From positions 1 to 64,000 of the forward strand of contig NZ_JAOWRF010000405.1 of the NCBI RefSeq assembly GCF_025753815.1: DNA of 64,000 nucleotides, read 5' to 3'. Below the pieces are notes generated by a model that did not search any database, was not told the origin of the DNA, and worked only from the letters and a program-made list of their open reading frames with translations. Of this stretch, positions 45,014 to 53,954 are shown piece by piece. This DNA is from Plectonema radiosum NIES-515 (GTDB lineage: Bacteria > Cyanobacteriota > Cyanobacteriia > Cyanobacteriales > Nostocaceae). Numbering within the stretch: the first letter of the stretch is position 1; each line of letters starts with the position of its first letter. Made by a program: the position numbers and the translations under genes.

Positions 45014-47056
45014 ATGCGCTATTTTGAAGAATACTGTGAAGTACATCTTGAACCGAACATTGCACCATTTACTTGGGTGTTTAGAAGTGATGAGAAAATC
45101 AGTATAAAGTTTGGGATTAGCTTATCAAAAGATCCAGATTATGGGCAAATAGCTTATGAGTTGAATGATGGACAAGGATATTGCGATTCAGGTAGAATTA
45201 CGGCACATACTGAAGGCATTGTCGAAAATGGCTATCTTATGTTTTCGGCTATCTTACCACCTATCAGTAGTGGGGGAGGATATCGATATAGCCTGGCTTA
45301 TGTTGATATGTCGGGTTCGGAGCATACAAGTGTGCGATCGCGTTTTCTTCTTGTCTGCGATACATCACCTCGATCAATGGCTGAGATTCAATCAGTCTTT
45401 CTTGGGTTTGTTGACAACCAACCTGTGTATGGACCAATACCACGCGTTCAAATGACATCCAGCCCCCAAAATTGGGACGCACGTCTGTTTTACTCTATAA
45501 TCATCGATCGCTTTGCTCGTAGTCCCAACAGCGATCGCACCAATTTAGGCGCAGTCAGGTATAATCCTTCTGACCCATACGCAAGCCACGGTGGGACAAT
45601 TCGTGGCGTGACTGAGCAGATAGAATATCTGAAGTCATTGGGAATAAAAGCAATTATCCTCAGCCCCGTGTATGTCAACGCTGCTGACGGCTATCATGGC
45701 TATCATCCGATTCACTTATTGATGGTCGATCCACGTCTGGGTACACTTATGTGTCTGCGTGAGCTTGTCGCGAAAGCTCATGAAGCTGACATCGCTGTGA
45801 TTTTAGATGTCGTCAACAATCACATCACAGATAGTATTAACTGGGAGCAGTATGGTGGTCCGGCTGGAGGGGAATTTAAATACTTGCAAGGTGATGATAC
45901 TACAGTCATGCCTTTTCCCGTAGAAGTACGTAACACATCACTCTTCCACGGTCCGGAATACACTGATATGGTGAATCAAAGACTGTTTGGCTTCTTGGAA
46001 GATTGGCGAACAGAGACAAGCTACGTCCGCGAATTGCTAATTGGGCATCTCAAATACTGGATTGCAGAAACGGACATTGATGGCTTTCGATACGATTCCG
46101 CACGTCACGTTGGTCTTGACTTTTGGAAGCCTTGCGTTGAAGAGATATCAAAATATGCCAGCTATCTTGGGAAAAAGCAGTTTCTTCAGATAGCGGAACA
46201 CGCTGGAAGTACTCACGAAGAATTGATTGAATACAACGATGCAAAATTCTCCAATATCATAGATTACCCGACTTATTATACCGCCGTCAAGTACTCTCTT
46301 GCTGATGGAAGTTGGCTACTAGGGGGTTTAGCAGATTATTTTTGTGGTTTTCTTGCTCCATCACACTCATATTATGCAGGTTGGAGGAACAATATTATGT
46401 TCCTCGAAAACCAAGACACAACTAGAATCTTTCATGAGTTCTTAAGTCGCATCCCAAGCCAAGACGATGCTAGAGTCCATCTGCACTTTGCTCTTGCCTG
46501 CTTGATTCTTGGACCTCAAATACCTTCTATCTATCAAGGAACCGAGCAAGAGTTTTCTGGTGCTTTAGGGATGCATCAACCAGAGGATACAGGAGAATGG
46601 ATTGGTCATGATTGCTATGTGCGGGAGGACATGTTTGAGAACCCTGCGTGTGCTTGGCAGTTTGGTCCGATTAACCGAAAATCTTTCAAACCCCATAACA
46701 GAAACCACCCAACCTTTATACTGATTCAACAGCTTGCCGAAATTAGGCTTCAAAACAAACTAATTCAAAGTGGAACCCGCACTTTATTATGCTCTAGGAA
46801 GAATGGTCTTTGGTGTGTACTTATTCATAATATGGCTGTTGATCAGCCACTCTTCATTGCTATGAACCTTGGACCTAGACCAGTATTTGAGCAGGCTTTA
46901 AAGATTCCTAATTTGTATGGTGAGTTCTCCGGAGTTGATCTGCCGATCGCTACCTCCGGTGGAGCATTGCATCTTGTGGAAGGTGGTATGCGAATTCGAC
47001 TTGCACCATTCACATTTGTCTTAGGGCGACTCTTACGGGATGATAACAAAAGTTAA
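45014..47056 (+). CDS. Alpha-amylase-family (GH13) glycoside hydrolase/transferase
   Basis: 680 aa from ATG 45014, preferred over a TTG at 44975 because GGGAG precedes it. An N-terminal beta domain (~1-150) is followed by the TIM barrel: LFYSIIIDRFARS, VILDVVNNHITD (conserved region I), GFRYDSARH (region II, nucleophile Asp361), LQIAEHAGS (region III, acid/base Glu395) and FLENQDTTRIF (region IV, Asp468 after NQ instead of the usual NH). All three catalytic acids are present; the His before the last Asp is replaced by Gln. The substrate is an alpha-glucan or sugar conjugate; transglycosylation is possible. No signal peptide is seen. Confidence 0.88.
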   Translation: MRYFEEYCEVHLEPNIAPFTWVFRSDEKISIKFGISLSKDPDYGQIAYELNDGQGYCDSGRITAHTEGIVENGYLMFSAILPPISSGGGYRYSLAYVDMSGSEHTSVRSRFLLVCDTSPRSMAEIQSVFLGFVDNQPVYGPIPRVQMTSSPQNWDARLFYSIIIDRFARSPNSDRTNLGAVRYNPSDPYASHGGTIRGVTEQIEYLKSLGIKAIILSPVYVNAADGYHGYHPIHLLMVDPRLGTLMCLRELVAKAHEADIAVILDVVNNHITDSINWEQYGGPAGGEFKYLQGDDTTVMPFPVEVRNTSLFHGPEYTDMVNQRLFGFLEDWRTETSYVRELLIGHLKYWIAETDIDGFRYDSARHVGLDFWKPCVEEISKYASYLGKKQFLQIAEHAGSTHEELIEYNDAKFSNIIDYPTYYTAVKYSLADGSWLLGGLADYFCGFLAPSHSYYAGWRNNIMFLENQDTTRIFHEFLSRIPSQDDARVHLHFALACLILGPQIPSIYQGTEQEFSGALGMHQPEDTGEWIGHDCYVREDMFENPACAWQFGPINRKSFKPHNRNHPTFILIQQLAEIRLQNKLIQSGTRTLLCSRKNGLWCVLIHNMAVDQPLFIAMNLGPRPVFEQALKIPNLYGEFSGVDLPIATSGGALHLVEGGMRIRLAPFTFVLGRLLRDDNKS

Positions 47057-47430
47057 AAAGTGGAAGCAATGAGGCGTTGCTAAATACAGGTATGAATTTT
47101 TGATGTAGAGACGTAAAATTTTACGTCTCTACAAAAGTTTTGGTTGTACAACTACTCCTTTCCCGGTGGAAGAATACCAAAATATTTTTGATCTCACGCT
47201 CCAGACGCTCCCGGCACAGAGAAAGAAAAGATAGGTAATTTTAGAGCGGTTCGGGAGTAATACAGCAAATTTCAGGTAGATGAGGTACATGCGTAAAACC
47301 CGCTCACCCGCTCCAAGACGTAGCACTTGGTAGTCTCTACGTGTATTTCATCACAACGCAATCTGCTGTAAATTTCCTACTTATAGGTTAAAAAGAGTTT
47401 TTGCCTAAGTTCTGTTTGTCTGATGAAGAT
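47057..47430. repeat. Spacer between convergent genes with hairpin repeats
   Basis: A perfect palindrome with half-site GTAGAGACGTAAAA lies at 47105-47132, close after the amylase gene, and a degenerate copy (AAGACGTAGCACTTGG...TCTCTAC) near 47319-47345. The first may act as a bidirectional terminator between the converging amylase and MFS genes. No gene seen. Confidence 0.6.
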
Positions 47431-48714
47431 TCACGCATCAGGTAAATTTTCTTCCAATTCTCTGATGCCAGGGTATTGATAGCCAAGAAGTGCTGCCACC
47501 AATATACAACACCCGACGAGGACAAATATCAGTCCGATGCCGCGACCTGGACCAGAACCAATTACTTGACCGATAAGGTTTCTAGACCAAGGTCCATCAA
47601 ATGCCATTAGTGGCTCGAAAACATCGTCAGCCAAAGGACCAGCAATAAGGGCAGCTAGCGGTATAGCAATCCCAGATATCGATCCGATTAAAGCAAAGAC
47701 TCTTCCCTGTACCCGCTCGGCAACTTGTTTCTGAAAAATAACCTGCACTGAGCCGTTAATGAAAGGAGCAGTCAAAAAGAAAAGTGAAGTTGCGATCGCA
47801 ATCTGTATGGTAGAGGGACGCAAACCAGCAAGAGCAATCCACAGTCCACTTAAGGACATCGCGCTCAGGATTGGGATTATCAAGTTTTTCCAACTATTTT
47901 TCTGAGCGCTCATTATCAAAGCACCCACGAGGGTACCAATACCCCCAACGAATGCAATTTGTCCCAAGCTAGCTGGGGTAGCTAAAGAAAGAATCAGGGG
48001 ATACATTAGTACAGCAACGAACCCCAGCAAAAATTGGTAAATGCTGAAGACAATCAAAAACTTTAGTAATCCAGGACGCTCAGTCAGATAAGTCCAACCG
48101 TAGGCTGTTTCTCCCCAAAATGATAAAGGCTCTTGCTTCTCATCAGCAGGCTGACTAATTTTCGGAAATGGCACTAACAAAAGGGGAACAAGGGCAACTA
48201 GTAAAGTTGCTAAATTGATGAGGAGAATGCCCTTTAGCTGGACAATATTCAACAGAATACCTGCTAGTAAAGGCGAGACAATTTGCTGAATGCCCATTGA
48301 AAGTTGCATCATACCGCTGACGCGTGTTAAATCCTCTTCAGAAACTAAGGATCTGATGGAAGCTTTATAAGCCGACGAATGAAAAGCACCGAAGGTTGAA
48401 ATGAAGACATTTCTTAAGTAAATGTGCCAAATTTCTAGTTGACCGATAGTTAATAGCGCCACAATAACTAGGGTAGACAGCCCTATACACAAATGACTAA
48501 TAATCATTGTCCAGCGACGATCCCAACGATCTACTAATGTGCCTGCTAATGGCGAAATGATGATTGGTGGTATCGTACAAGTCAAGGTAACTAAAGCGAA
48601 CTGGGTGGCGGAGCCTGTTTTCTGAAAAACCCAGATATCCAGAGCAAATACAGCCATCCAGGTGCCAATCAGAGAAACTAGTTGTCCCAACCAAATTAGT
48701 GTGAAAATACGCAT
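47431..48714 (-). CDS. MFS transporter (exporter-like), copy 2
   Basis: A 427-aa multi-helix protein: FTLIWLGQLVSLIGTWMAVFALDIWVFQ, then AGTLVDRWDRRWTMIISH and a C-terminal GPLADDVFEPLM, GRGIGLIFVLVG. Same subfamily as the gene at 42330-43712 but diverged, so the pair is an old duplication or two acquisitions. It likely has an efflux role. Convergent with the amylase-family gene. Confidence 0.88.
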   Translation of the reverse strand: MRIFTLIWLGQLVSLIGTWMAVFALDIWVFQKTGSATQFALVTLTCTIPPIIISPLAGTLVDRWDRRWTMIISHLCIGLSTLVIVALLTIGQLEIWHIYLRNVFISTFGAFHSSAYKASIRSLVSEEDLTRVSGMMQLSMGIQQIVSPLLAGILLNIVQLKGILLINLATLLVALVPLLLVPFPKISQPADEKQEPLSFWGETAYGWTYLTERPGLLKFLIVFSIYQFLLGFVAVLMYPLILSLATPASLGQIAFVGGIGTLVGALIMSAQKNSWKNLIIPILSAMSLSGLWIALAGLRPSTIQIAIATSLFFLTAPFINGSVQVIFQKQVAERVQGRVFALIGSISGIAIPLAALIAGPLADDVFEPLMAFDGPWSRNLIGQVIGSGPGRGIGLIFVLVGCCILVAALLGYQYPGIRELEENLPDA

Positions 48715-49035
48715 ATTTATCTCTAAATTTAGAAGTTAGGCAATAATCCTGCAATAAAAGTGTTATGCGCGGCATGGGGTTGTCCTCCTGCTCCCTTCTC
48801 CCTGCCAAGCCAGATGCTCCAATGAGTGGAAACCCCAGACGCTCAAAGGACTCGCTAATGCGCTATCGCTTTTAGGGTCTCCCCGAATCGAGAAGACCAA
48901 ACTAGCGCTAAGGCTGCCTCTTCTAGACCCCGATTAATTATAGCGAAGTGACTATAGGGTATAGTATGAAAATCCACAAGCGATCGCTTGCTTTATGTTT
49001 GTCTTCATCATTAGAAACATCTAGAAATTATACAA
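48715..49035. promoter_or_regulatory. Divergent promoter region between MFS and ABC transporter genes
   Basis: A 321-bp spacer between divergently oriented transporter genes; it should hold both promoters. TATAGGGTATAGTATGAAA near 48952-48970 could be a -10 region for the ABC gene, and a GCGATCGC site is present. No operator palindrome was identified. Confidence 0.4.
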
Positions 49036-50706
49036 ATGAATCGATTCAACTTCAAGGTGGTCAAGCGGTTTTGGGCGATCGCTAAACTCTATTGGCTAGG
49101 TAATGAAAAAAAAGGTGCTAATGCTCTACTTGCGCTTCTCGGAGTGTTATTATTAGCCACCACTCAAGTGAAGGTGTTCTTAAATACCATACAGGGAGAG
49201 TTAATTTCTGCCCTTTCAGCTCGTGATAGCCCTCGATTCTGGCAAGGTGTAATCATTGCATTAGGGGGGATAATCATTTATGGTTTGCTTAATTCTGGCT
49301 ATGGCTATCTGCGAGAGACAATAGGAATTTATTGGCGCCGCTGGTTAACTGATCGCTTTCTCAATCAATATTTTAGCGATCGCGCTTTTTATGAGTTGAG
49401 TAATTCCAACCAAGACATTGACAACCCAGACCAACGTATTGCCGAAAATGTCGCCAGTTTTTGCCAGCAATCTATTCAGCTTTTTGTAAATATTATTGAA
49501 TCGATTTTTATCGTCATTGCTTTTAGCCTCATTCTCTGGTCTATTTCCAAATATTTAGTTTTTACTTTATTAATTTATTCGATATTAGCTTACTCCCTCA
49601 CTATTGGTTTTTACGGCAGAAAATTAACTCAACTACATTTAAGTCAACTGAGAAAAGAAGCTAATTTTCGCTTTGGTTTAGTTCGCATTCGCGAAAATGC
49701 CGAGTCTATTGCCTTCTATAACGGCACTTCTCAGGAAGCCAACAAAATTAAACTTCTATTCAATGAAGTATTTAATAACTTTAAACGATTAATTTTATGG
49801 TCAGAGTTGTATTTAAATATATTTAAATATCCGTTTGGCAATCTCACCTTAATATTACCAGGAGTAATTCTCGGACGCCAGATTCTCATCGGTGAATTGG
49901 AAGTGGGAAAAGTCACAGAAGCTATGGGAGCGTTTGGAAGTGTTGCTTTTTCGGTGAATTTGATTATGTATCAGTTTGAAATCTTCACTAAATTTGCGGC
50001 TTCAATTGATCGTCTATACATCTTTTATGAATATCTCAAACATCCAAGAAAAGAAATCGCTAATCAAAGGACTTTTGATATAGTAAAAGACAATCGTTTA
50101 GCAGTTGAAAACCTAACTTTAGAGACACCTAATTATCAAAAAACCTTATTTAGAAATCTCTCGGTAGCGCTGCAACCAGGGCAAGGATTATTAATTATGG
50201 GAGAAAGTGGTAGTGGGAAAACTTCTCTGTTGCGTGCGATCGCTGGTTTGTGGAATTCGGGAACAGGTGTGATTTTTCGCCCAGAATTAGAAGAAATGCT
50301 ATTTTTACCCCAGCGTCCTTACATGATTTTGGGGACTTTACGCGATCAGTTAATTTATCCTAACGCCAAAGTTGATGTGAGTGATGAAGAACTTTATCAA
50401 ATCCTCCACAGAGTAAATCTGTCAGACTTAGCAAAACGATTCGGTGGTTTTGAGGCAGAGAAAGATTGGAGTGATGTTCTTTCTTTAGGAGAACAACAAA
50501 GACTCGCTTTTGCCCGGATACTGGTGACAAAACCAAAATATGCCATTTTAGACGAAGCAACGAGCGCTTTAGATGTTAACAATGAAGAAAATCTTTATAA
50601 TCTTTTGTTAGAGACAGGGACAACCTTTATTAGTGTAGGTCATCGCCCCACTCTCAATAAATTTCATCAGCTTATTATCTCTGTTTCGTTGCCAGTGTCT
50701 TCGTAA
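49036..50706 (+). CDS. ABC transporter permease/ATP-binding protein, SbmA/BacA/YddA type
   Basis: A 556-aa half-transporter. Residues ~1-330 form the ABC_membrane_2 permease (TQVKVFLNTIQGELISALSARD; YLRETIGIYWRRWLTDRFLNQYF), typical of the SbmA/BacA/ABCD-like group. The C-terminus is an ATPase domain with Walker A GESGSGKT (389-396), signature LSLGEQQR (~485) and Walker B YAILDEATSALD. Family members move peptides, cobalamin or lipophilic acids. With the NRPS remnants it may once have exported a peptide, but such genes are also common alone in cyanobacteria. Confidence 0.9.
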   Translation: MNRFNFKVVKRFWAIAKLYWLGNEKKGANALLALLGVLLLATTQVKVFLNTIQGELISALSARDSPRFWQGVIIALGGIIIYGLLNSGYGYLRETIGIYWRRWLTDRFLNQYFSDRAFYELSNSNQDIDNPDQRIAENVASFCQQSIQLFVNIIESIFIVIAFSLILWSISKYLVFTLLIYSILAYSLTIGFYGRKLTQLHLSQLRKEANFRFGLVRIRENAESIAFYNGTSQEANKIKLLFNEVFNNFKRLILWSELYLNIFKYPFGNLTLILPGVILGRQILIGELEVGKVTEAMGAFGSVAFSVNLIMYQFEIFTKFAASIDRLYIFYEYLKHPRKEIANQRTFDIVKDNRLAVENLTLETPNYQKTLFRNLSVALQPGQGLLIMGESGSGKTSLLRAIAGLWNSGTGVIFRPELEEMLFLPQRPYMILGTLRDQLIYPNAKVDVSDEELYQILHRVNLSDLAKRFGGFEAEKDWSDVLSLGEQQRLAFARILVTKPKYAILDEATSALDVNNEENLYNLLLETGTTFISVGHRPTLNKFHQLIISVSLPVSS

Positions 50707-50795
50707 TTTATGATAAACACTCAAAGAGCATAAAAATCTCTTCTTCCCCATTGCCCAATGCCCAATGCCTCATTTTCAAATCAAGTTATTTTTCT

Positions 50796-52013
50796 ATGAG
50801 TCGTATTATATTCATGAATGTTTCGGCTGCCGGACACATTATCCCAACCTTTGGATTGGTGACGGAGCTAATTAACAGAGGTGAAGAGGTAATTTATTAC
50901 GAGGTTGACCGTTTTCAGAAAGAAATCGAGATATTTGGAGCTTCTTTCCGTTGCTATCCTCAGCTAAATCCTGAGACAGCACCACCAGCCGAAAACGAAA
51001 TGTCTCTGGTGTCCTCTTTAACTTGGTGCGCTCACCAGATGCTGCCTGCACTTTTAGAATCAGTCCGTGAAGAAAAGCCAGATTACATCATTCATGACTC
51101 TCTGTGTCTTTGGGGAAGATTAGTAGCGCAGTTGCTGAATATTCCCGCTGTCAATTCCATTGCTACCGCTGCTTTCACTCCGCAAAGTTTTTATGAATGT
51201 CCCAGACTAAGAAAGAAACTTCCGCGATTCTTAAAAGAGGCAGCAGGCAGCATGAAGCACTATCGTCAACATCAACGAGAGCTACGAAAAACTTACGGTG
51301 TGTCCCCGATTAAATTTATTGATACCTTCACTAATATTGAACCTCTAAATATTTGTTATTTACCACCAGAACTTCAGCCTCATAGCGATAAATTCGACGA
51401 GCGGTTTCATTTTGTCGGTCCGTGCAATCCGGTGCGGGCGATGGAATATGATTTCCCAATGGAGCAATTGCATTCATCCAAGCTAATTCTGATTTCATTT
51501 GGCAACATTCACGATCCAGGTTTGGCATTTTATCAAAGCTGCATTCAGGCTTTTGGCAGCATTGATGCTCAGGTGATAATGCTGTTGAGTCCGGGAATGG
51601 ATGCTGCGCTTTTGGGAGATATCCCAGAAAACTTTATAATTCGACCTACGGGTACTGTTCCCCAACTAAAGATATTAGAGCGTGCTAGTCTGTTCATTAT
51701 GCACGGAGCGGGAGGGGGAGCGCGAGAGGCTGTCTGGTACTCGGTGCCGATGATTGCAGTTCCCCAAACTTATGAGCAGGAGATCATTTCACACCGCATT
51801 GAGGAGCAGGGTGCGGGAATTATGATTTTACCAGAAGATGTGACAGCCGAACGTTTGCGACATACGGCAGAGCAAATTCTAGGCGATCGCTCTTTTGTCA
51901 CAAACAGCGATCGTTTAGGTGACGCTTGTCGCTCTGCTGGAGGAGCAAAACGAGCGGTGGATGAAATTCTGCGATATGTTCATAACACTAGTACATTCTC
52001 AAAAGATGTCTAA
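50796..52013 (+). CDS. MGT-family (macrolide-type, GT1) glycosyltransferase
   Basis: 405 aa from ATG 50796 (MSRIIFMNVSAAGHIIPTFGLV is the expected N-terminus; the upstream 15 codons are spurious). GT-B fold: N-terminal acceptor domain with GHxxP, and a C-terminal donor domain with VPQLKILERASLFIMHGAGGGAREAVWYSVPMIAVPQTYEQE, a variant of the HGG...EAL..GVP...PQ..DQ signature. It probably glycosylates a small hydrophobic acceptor, for instance a phenolic or lipid metabolite of this locus. The stop codon lies in AGATGTCTAA at the edge of a MITE-like repeat, so the C-terminus may be repeat-derived. Confidence 0.88.
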   Translation: MSRIIFMNVSAAGHIIPTFGLVTELINRGEEVIYYEVDRFQKEIEIFGASFRCYPQLNPETAPPAENEMSLVSSLTWCAHQMLPALLESVREEKPDYIIHDSLCLWGRLVAQLLNIPAVNSIATAAFTPQSFYECPRLRKKLPRFLKEAAGSMKHYRQHQRELRKTYGVSPIKFIDTFTNIEPLNICYLPPELQPHSDKFDERFHFVGPCNPVRAMEYDFPMEQLHSSKLILISFGNIHDPGLAFYQSCIQAFGSIDAQVIMLLSPGMDAALLGDIPENFIIRPTGTVPQLKILERASLFIMHGAGGGAREAVWYSVPMIAVPQTYEQEIISHRIEEQGAGIMILPEDVTAERLRHTAEQILGDRSFVTNSDRLGDACRSAGGAKRAVDEILRYVHNTSTFSKDV

Positions 52014-52132
52014 TAGACATCTCCAGAAAAGATGTAAAGACGTAGCACTTGGTAGTCTCTACAAGGATTTCGGGCAACGCATAATTAATTTATACCAGAT
52101 GTCTAATGTAGAGACGTTACATGTAACGTCTC
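52014..52132. repeat. MITE-like repeat plus extra hairpin at the nifK element right end
   Basis: 52014-52105 begins TAGACATCTCC and ends AGATGTCTA, with an internal hairpin (GTAAAGACGTAGCA...) and an AACGCATAATTAATTT stretch. A further palindrome, GTAGAGACGTTACATG with its complement, follows at 52108-52132. It sits 73 bp from the right direct repeat and separates the glycosyltransferase gene from nifK. Confidence 0.78.
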
Positions 52133-52204
52133 CTGGGCTTTGCAGATATAATCGTCTGTCAGGAATAGTTCTATATTTAATTAACCTGATAGCAAACACA
52201 TTAA

Positions 52205-52217
52205 AGACCGCATGTGC
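52205..52217. other. nifK element right direct repeat (attR-like)
   Basis: Second copy of AGACCGCATGTGC. The outer side is nifK 5' coding sequence (KDLWH); the inner side carries CCTGATAG, the inverted counterpart of the arm at the left end. Confidence 0.93.
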
Positions 52218-53485
52218 CACAAATCTTTACCAGCCCACAGAGTAGCACTCTTACCGTTAGAGTAAGAAGCTAGCAACTCTTTGAGTTCTTTATCAAAGTT
52301 TTCATTGCTGTTGTGGACAAGGATATGCACGGGTTCAGCACCCATTTCCAGCATGAAGCCAACTACGCTGTAAACTAAATCTGGATCGCCGTAGATAGCG
52401 AAGCGCTTGCCGTGTAACCATGAATGGGAGTCAGTCATCGCATCAACTGCGCGACCACGTTCGATTTCTAGTTCTTTGGGAATGGGTTTACCAGTCAGTT
52501 CGCTGAGTTTCATCAAGAACTCATCAGTACCTTTGATACCCCAAGGACGAGAAACAACAGTTGGTTGCTTCCACTCTTTTTCAATGTATTCGCGGGTTTT
52601 GGCGGTAGAGTGCGCTTGCAGAGCGATTGTGGCTTTACCATTAATCGAATCTGCTGCATCTTCCAGTTTTGTACCACCTGGGTACATATCAAATTCACCT
52701 GTGTTGGGTGAATCCAGATAATCGCTGTTATCTGCCAAGATGGTGTAATCGATGCCCATCATGTCGCAAATCCGCTTGATTTCCCGGTTGTTACCAACGT
52801 AGGTATCAAAGCCAGGAATAAAGTTGATTTTGCCATTGCTGGTTTCTTTCTTCTGACCTGCGGTCAAGTTAGAAAGAATACCCTTCATCATGTTATCATA
52901 GCCAGTGATGTGGGAACCAACAAAGCTAGGAGTGTGAGCATAAGGTACTGGGAAGTCTTGAGGAACTGAACCAGCACTCTTAGAGCTGTTGATGAAAGCT
53001 TGCAAGTCATCACCGATAACTTCTGCCATACAGGTAGTGCAGACAGCAATCATCTTTGGCTTGTAGAGTTGGTAAGAGTTTGCCAAGCCATCAATCATGT
53101 TTTGCAGACCACCAAACACCGCTGCGTCTTCTGTCATTGAAGAACTGACACCAGAAAACGGTTCTTTGTAGTGACGGGTTAAGTGGGTGCGGAAGTAAGC
53201 AACGCAACCTTGAGAACCTTGGACAAAAGGTAGAGTGCCTTCAAAACCAACAGCAGCGAAGATTGCACCCAATGGTTGGCAACCTTTAGCGGGGTTGACG
53301 GTCAATGCTTCACGAGCGAAGTTCTTTTCACGATAGTCCCAACCCTTCGTCCATTCTGCAACACGCGCAACTTCTTCGGCGCTGTGTCCGTTTTCAAATT
53401 GCTTTTTGTTTTCAAATAACTGTTGGTATTCCGGTTGGTGGAATAGTTCGACGTGATCTTGAATATTTTCCGGATTCTGAGGCAT
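52205..53485 (-). CDS. nifK: NifK, 5' part of an interrupted gene
   Basis: The first ~427 residues of the MoFe protein beta subunit. P-cluster region cysteines are in NPAKGCQPLGA, GSQGCVAYFRTHLTRHYKEP and VCTTCMAEVIGDDL. The frame follows NifK through GKDLWHMRS, then runs seven residues into the element (LMCLLSG, stop at 52181), giving a 434-aa truncated protein if expressed before excision. Start ATG 53485 has a GGAGA ribosome site. It is 200 bp after the nifD stop. Confidence 0.97.
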
Positions 53486-53685
53486 TTCTAGTTCTCCAAG
53501 CTGCTGTAGTCGTTACGTGAGGGGAGGAGCGGTGGGATTTCCCGCATCTTACAAGGGATGGAAAGCGGGAATATGATTCAAAAGTCAGAATGCAAAACTC
53601 AGAACTTTGAATTTTGAATTTTGAATTTTGTATTCCCAACTTTCTCCTGGGGTTTTAGCCCCAGGCTATCCCTTTTGCGATTTTT
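53486..53685 (-). promoter_or_regulatory. nifD-nifK spacer with stable stem-loop
   Basis: CCTGGGG (53646-53652) pairs with CCCCAGG (53659-53665) around a six-base loop, about 20 bp after the nifD stop. It has no U-tract on the minus strand, so it is more likely an RNA processing or stability hairpin than a terminator. TTTGAATTTTGAATTTTG short repeats follow nearer nifK. Confidence 0.6.
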
Positions 53686-53836
53686 TTAGGCGATCGCCGG
53701 TTCTGCTGTTTTAGCTTCTGCTTTTTTGCTCCAAGGAGCACCAATTAATCCCCAGGTTGGGCTGTTCAATGCTAGATCCATATCGCGAGCGAAGATAGCA
53801 AAGCCATCATAACCGTGATAAGGACCGGAGTAATCC
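53686..53836 (-). CDS. nifD: NifD, 3' end of an interrupted gene
   Basis: The last ~49 codons of the nitrogenase MoFe protein alpha subunit, translated from the junction: [19 protein letters not shown], then [17 protein letters not shown] and a short Lys/Ala-rich tail to TAA (53686-53688). The His of YHGYDGFA corresponds to the His ligand of FeMo-co, so the active-site ligand is encoded on this side of the element. The rest of nifD is beyond the right edge. Too short to stand alone as an ORF. Confidence 0.95.
53826..53836. other. nifD element direct repeat GGATTACTCCG (left copy)
   Basis: On the coding strand this reads GGATTACTCCG, the 11-bp recombination site known for the Anabaena nifD element, at codons for KDYSG. 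I found no second copy in the window, so the other end lies beyond base 64000. Confidence 0.95.
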
Positions 53837-53954
53837 TTTTGATGATTTAATAGCTTCAAATAGCCTAATGTTTACAGTAAGCAGTGTGAGTTTTAAGCAT
53901 TGTTCGCTGATAACACATTTATTTTTAGGCTAAATATAGGCTAAAAATACAGCG

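Larger units (their letters stand above)
25236..52204. mobile_element. nifK DNA element (27.0-kb insertion interrupting nifK)
   Basis: A 13-bp direct repeat, AGACCGCATGTGC, lies at both ends (25236-25248 and 52205-52217). It falls on the NifK codons for HMRS, so recombination between copies removes 26,969 bp and restores nifK precisely. Reading inward from the ends, both sides carry CTATCAGG followed by TAAT or TTAAT, and the two arms are equidistant from a point near the AG/AC edge of the repeat. A serine recombinase gene starts ~45 bp inside the left end. The cargo is a carbamoyl/glycosyl/methyl-transferase locus with NRPS remnants and transporters. Excision during heterocyst differentiation is inferred by analogy with the known nifD and fdxN elements. 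Confidence 0.94.
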
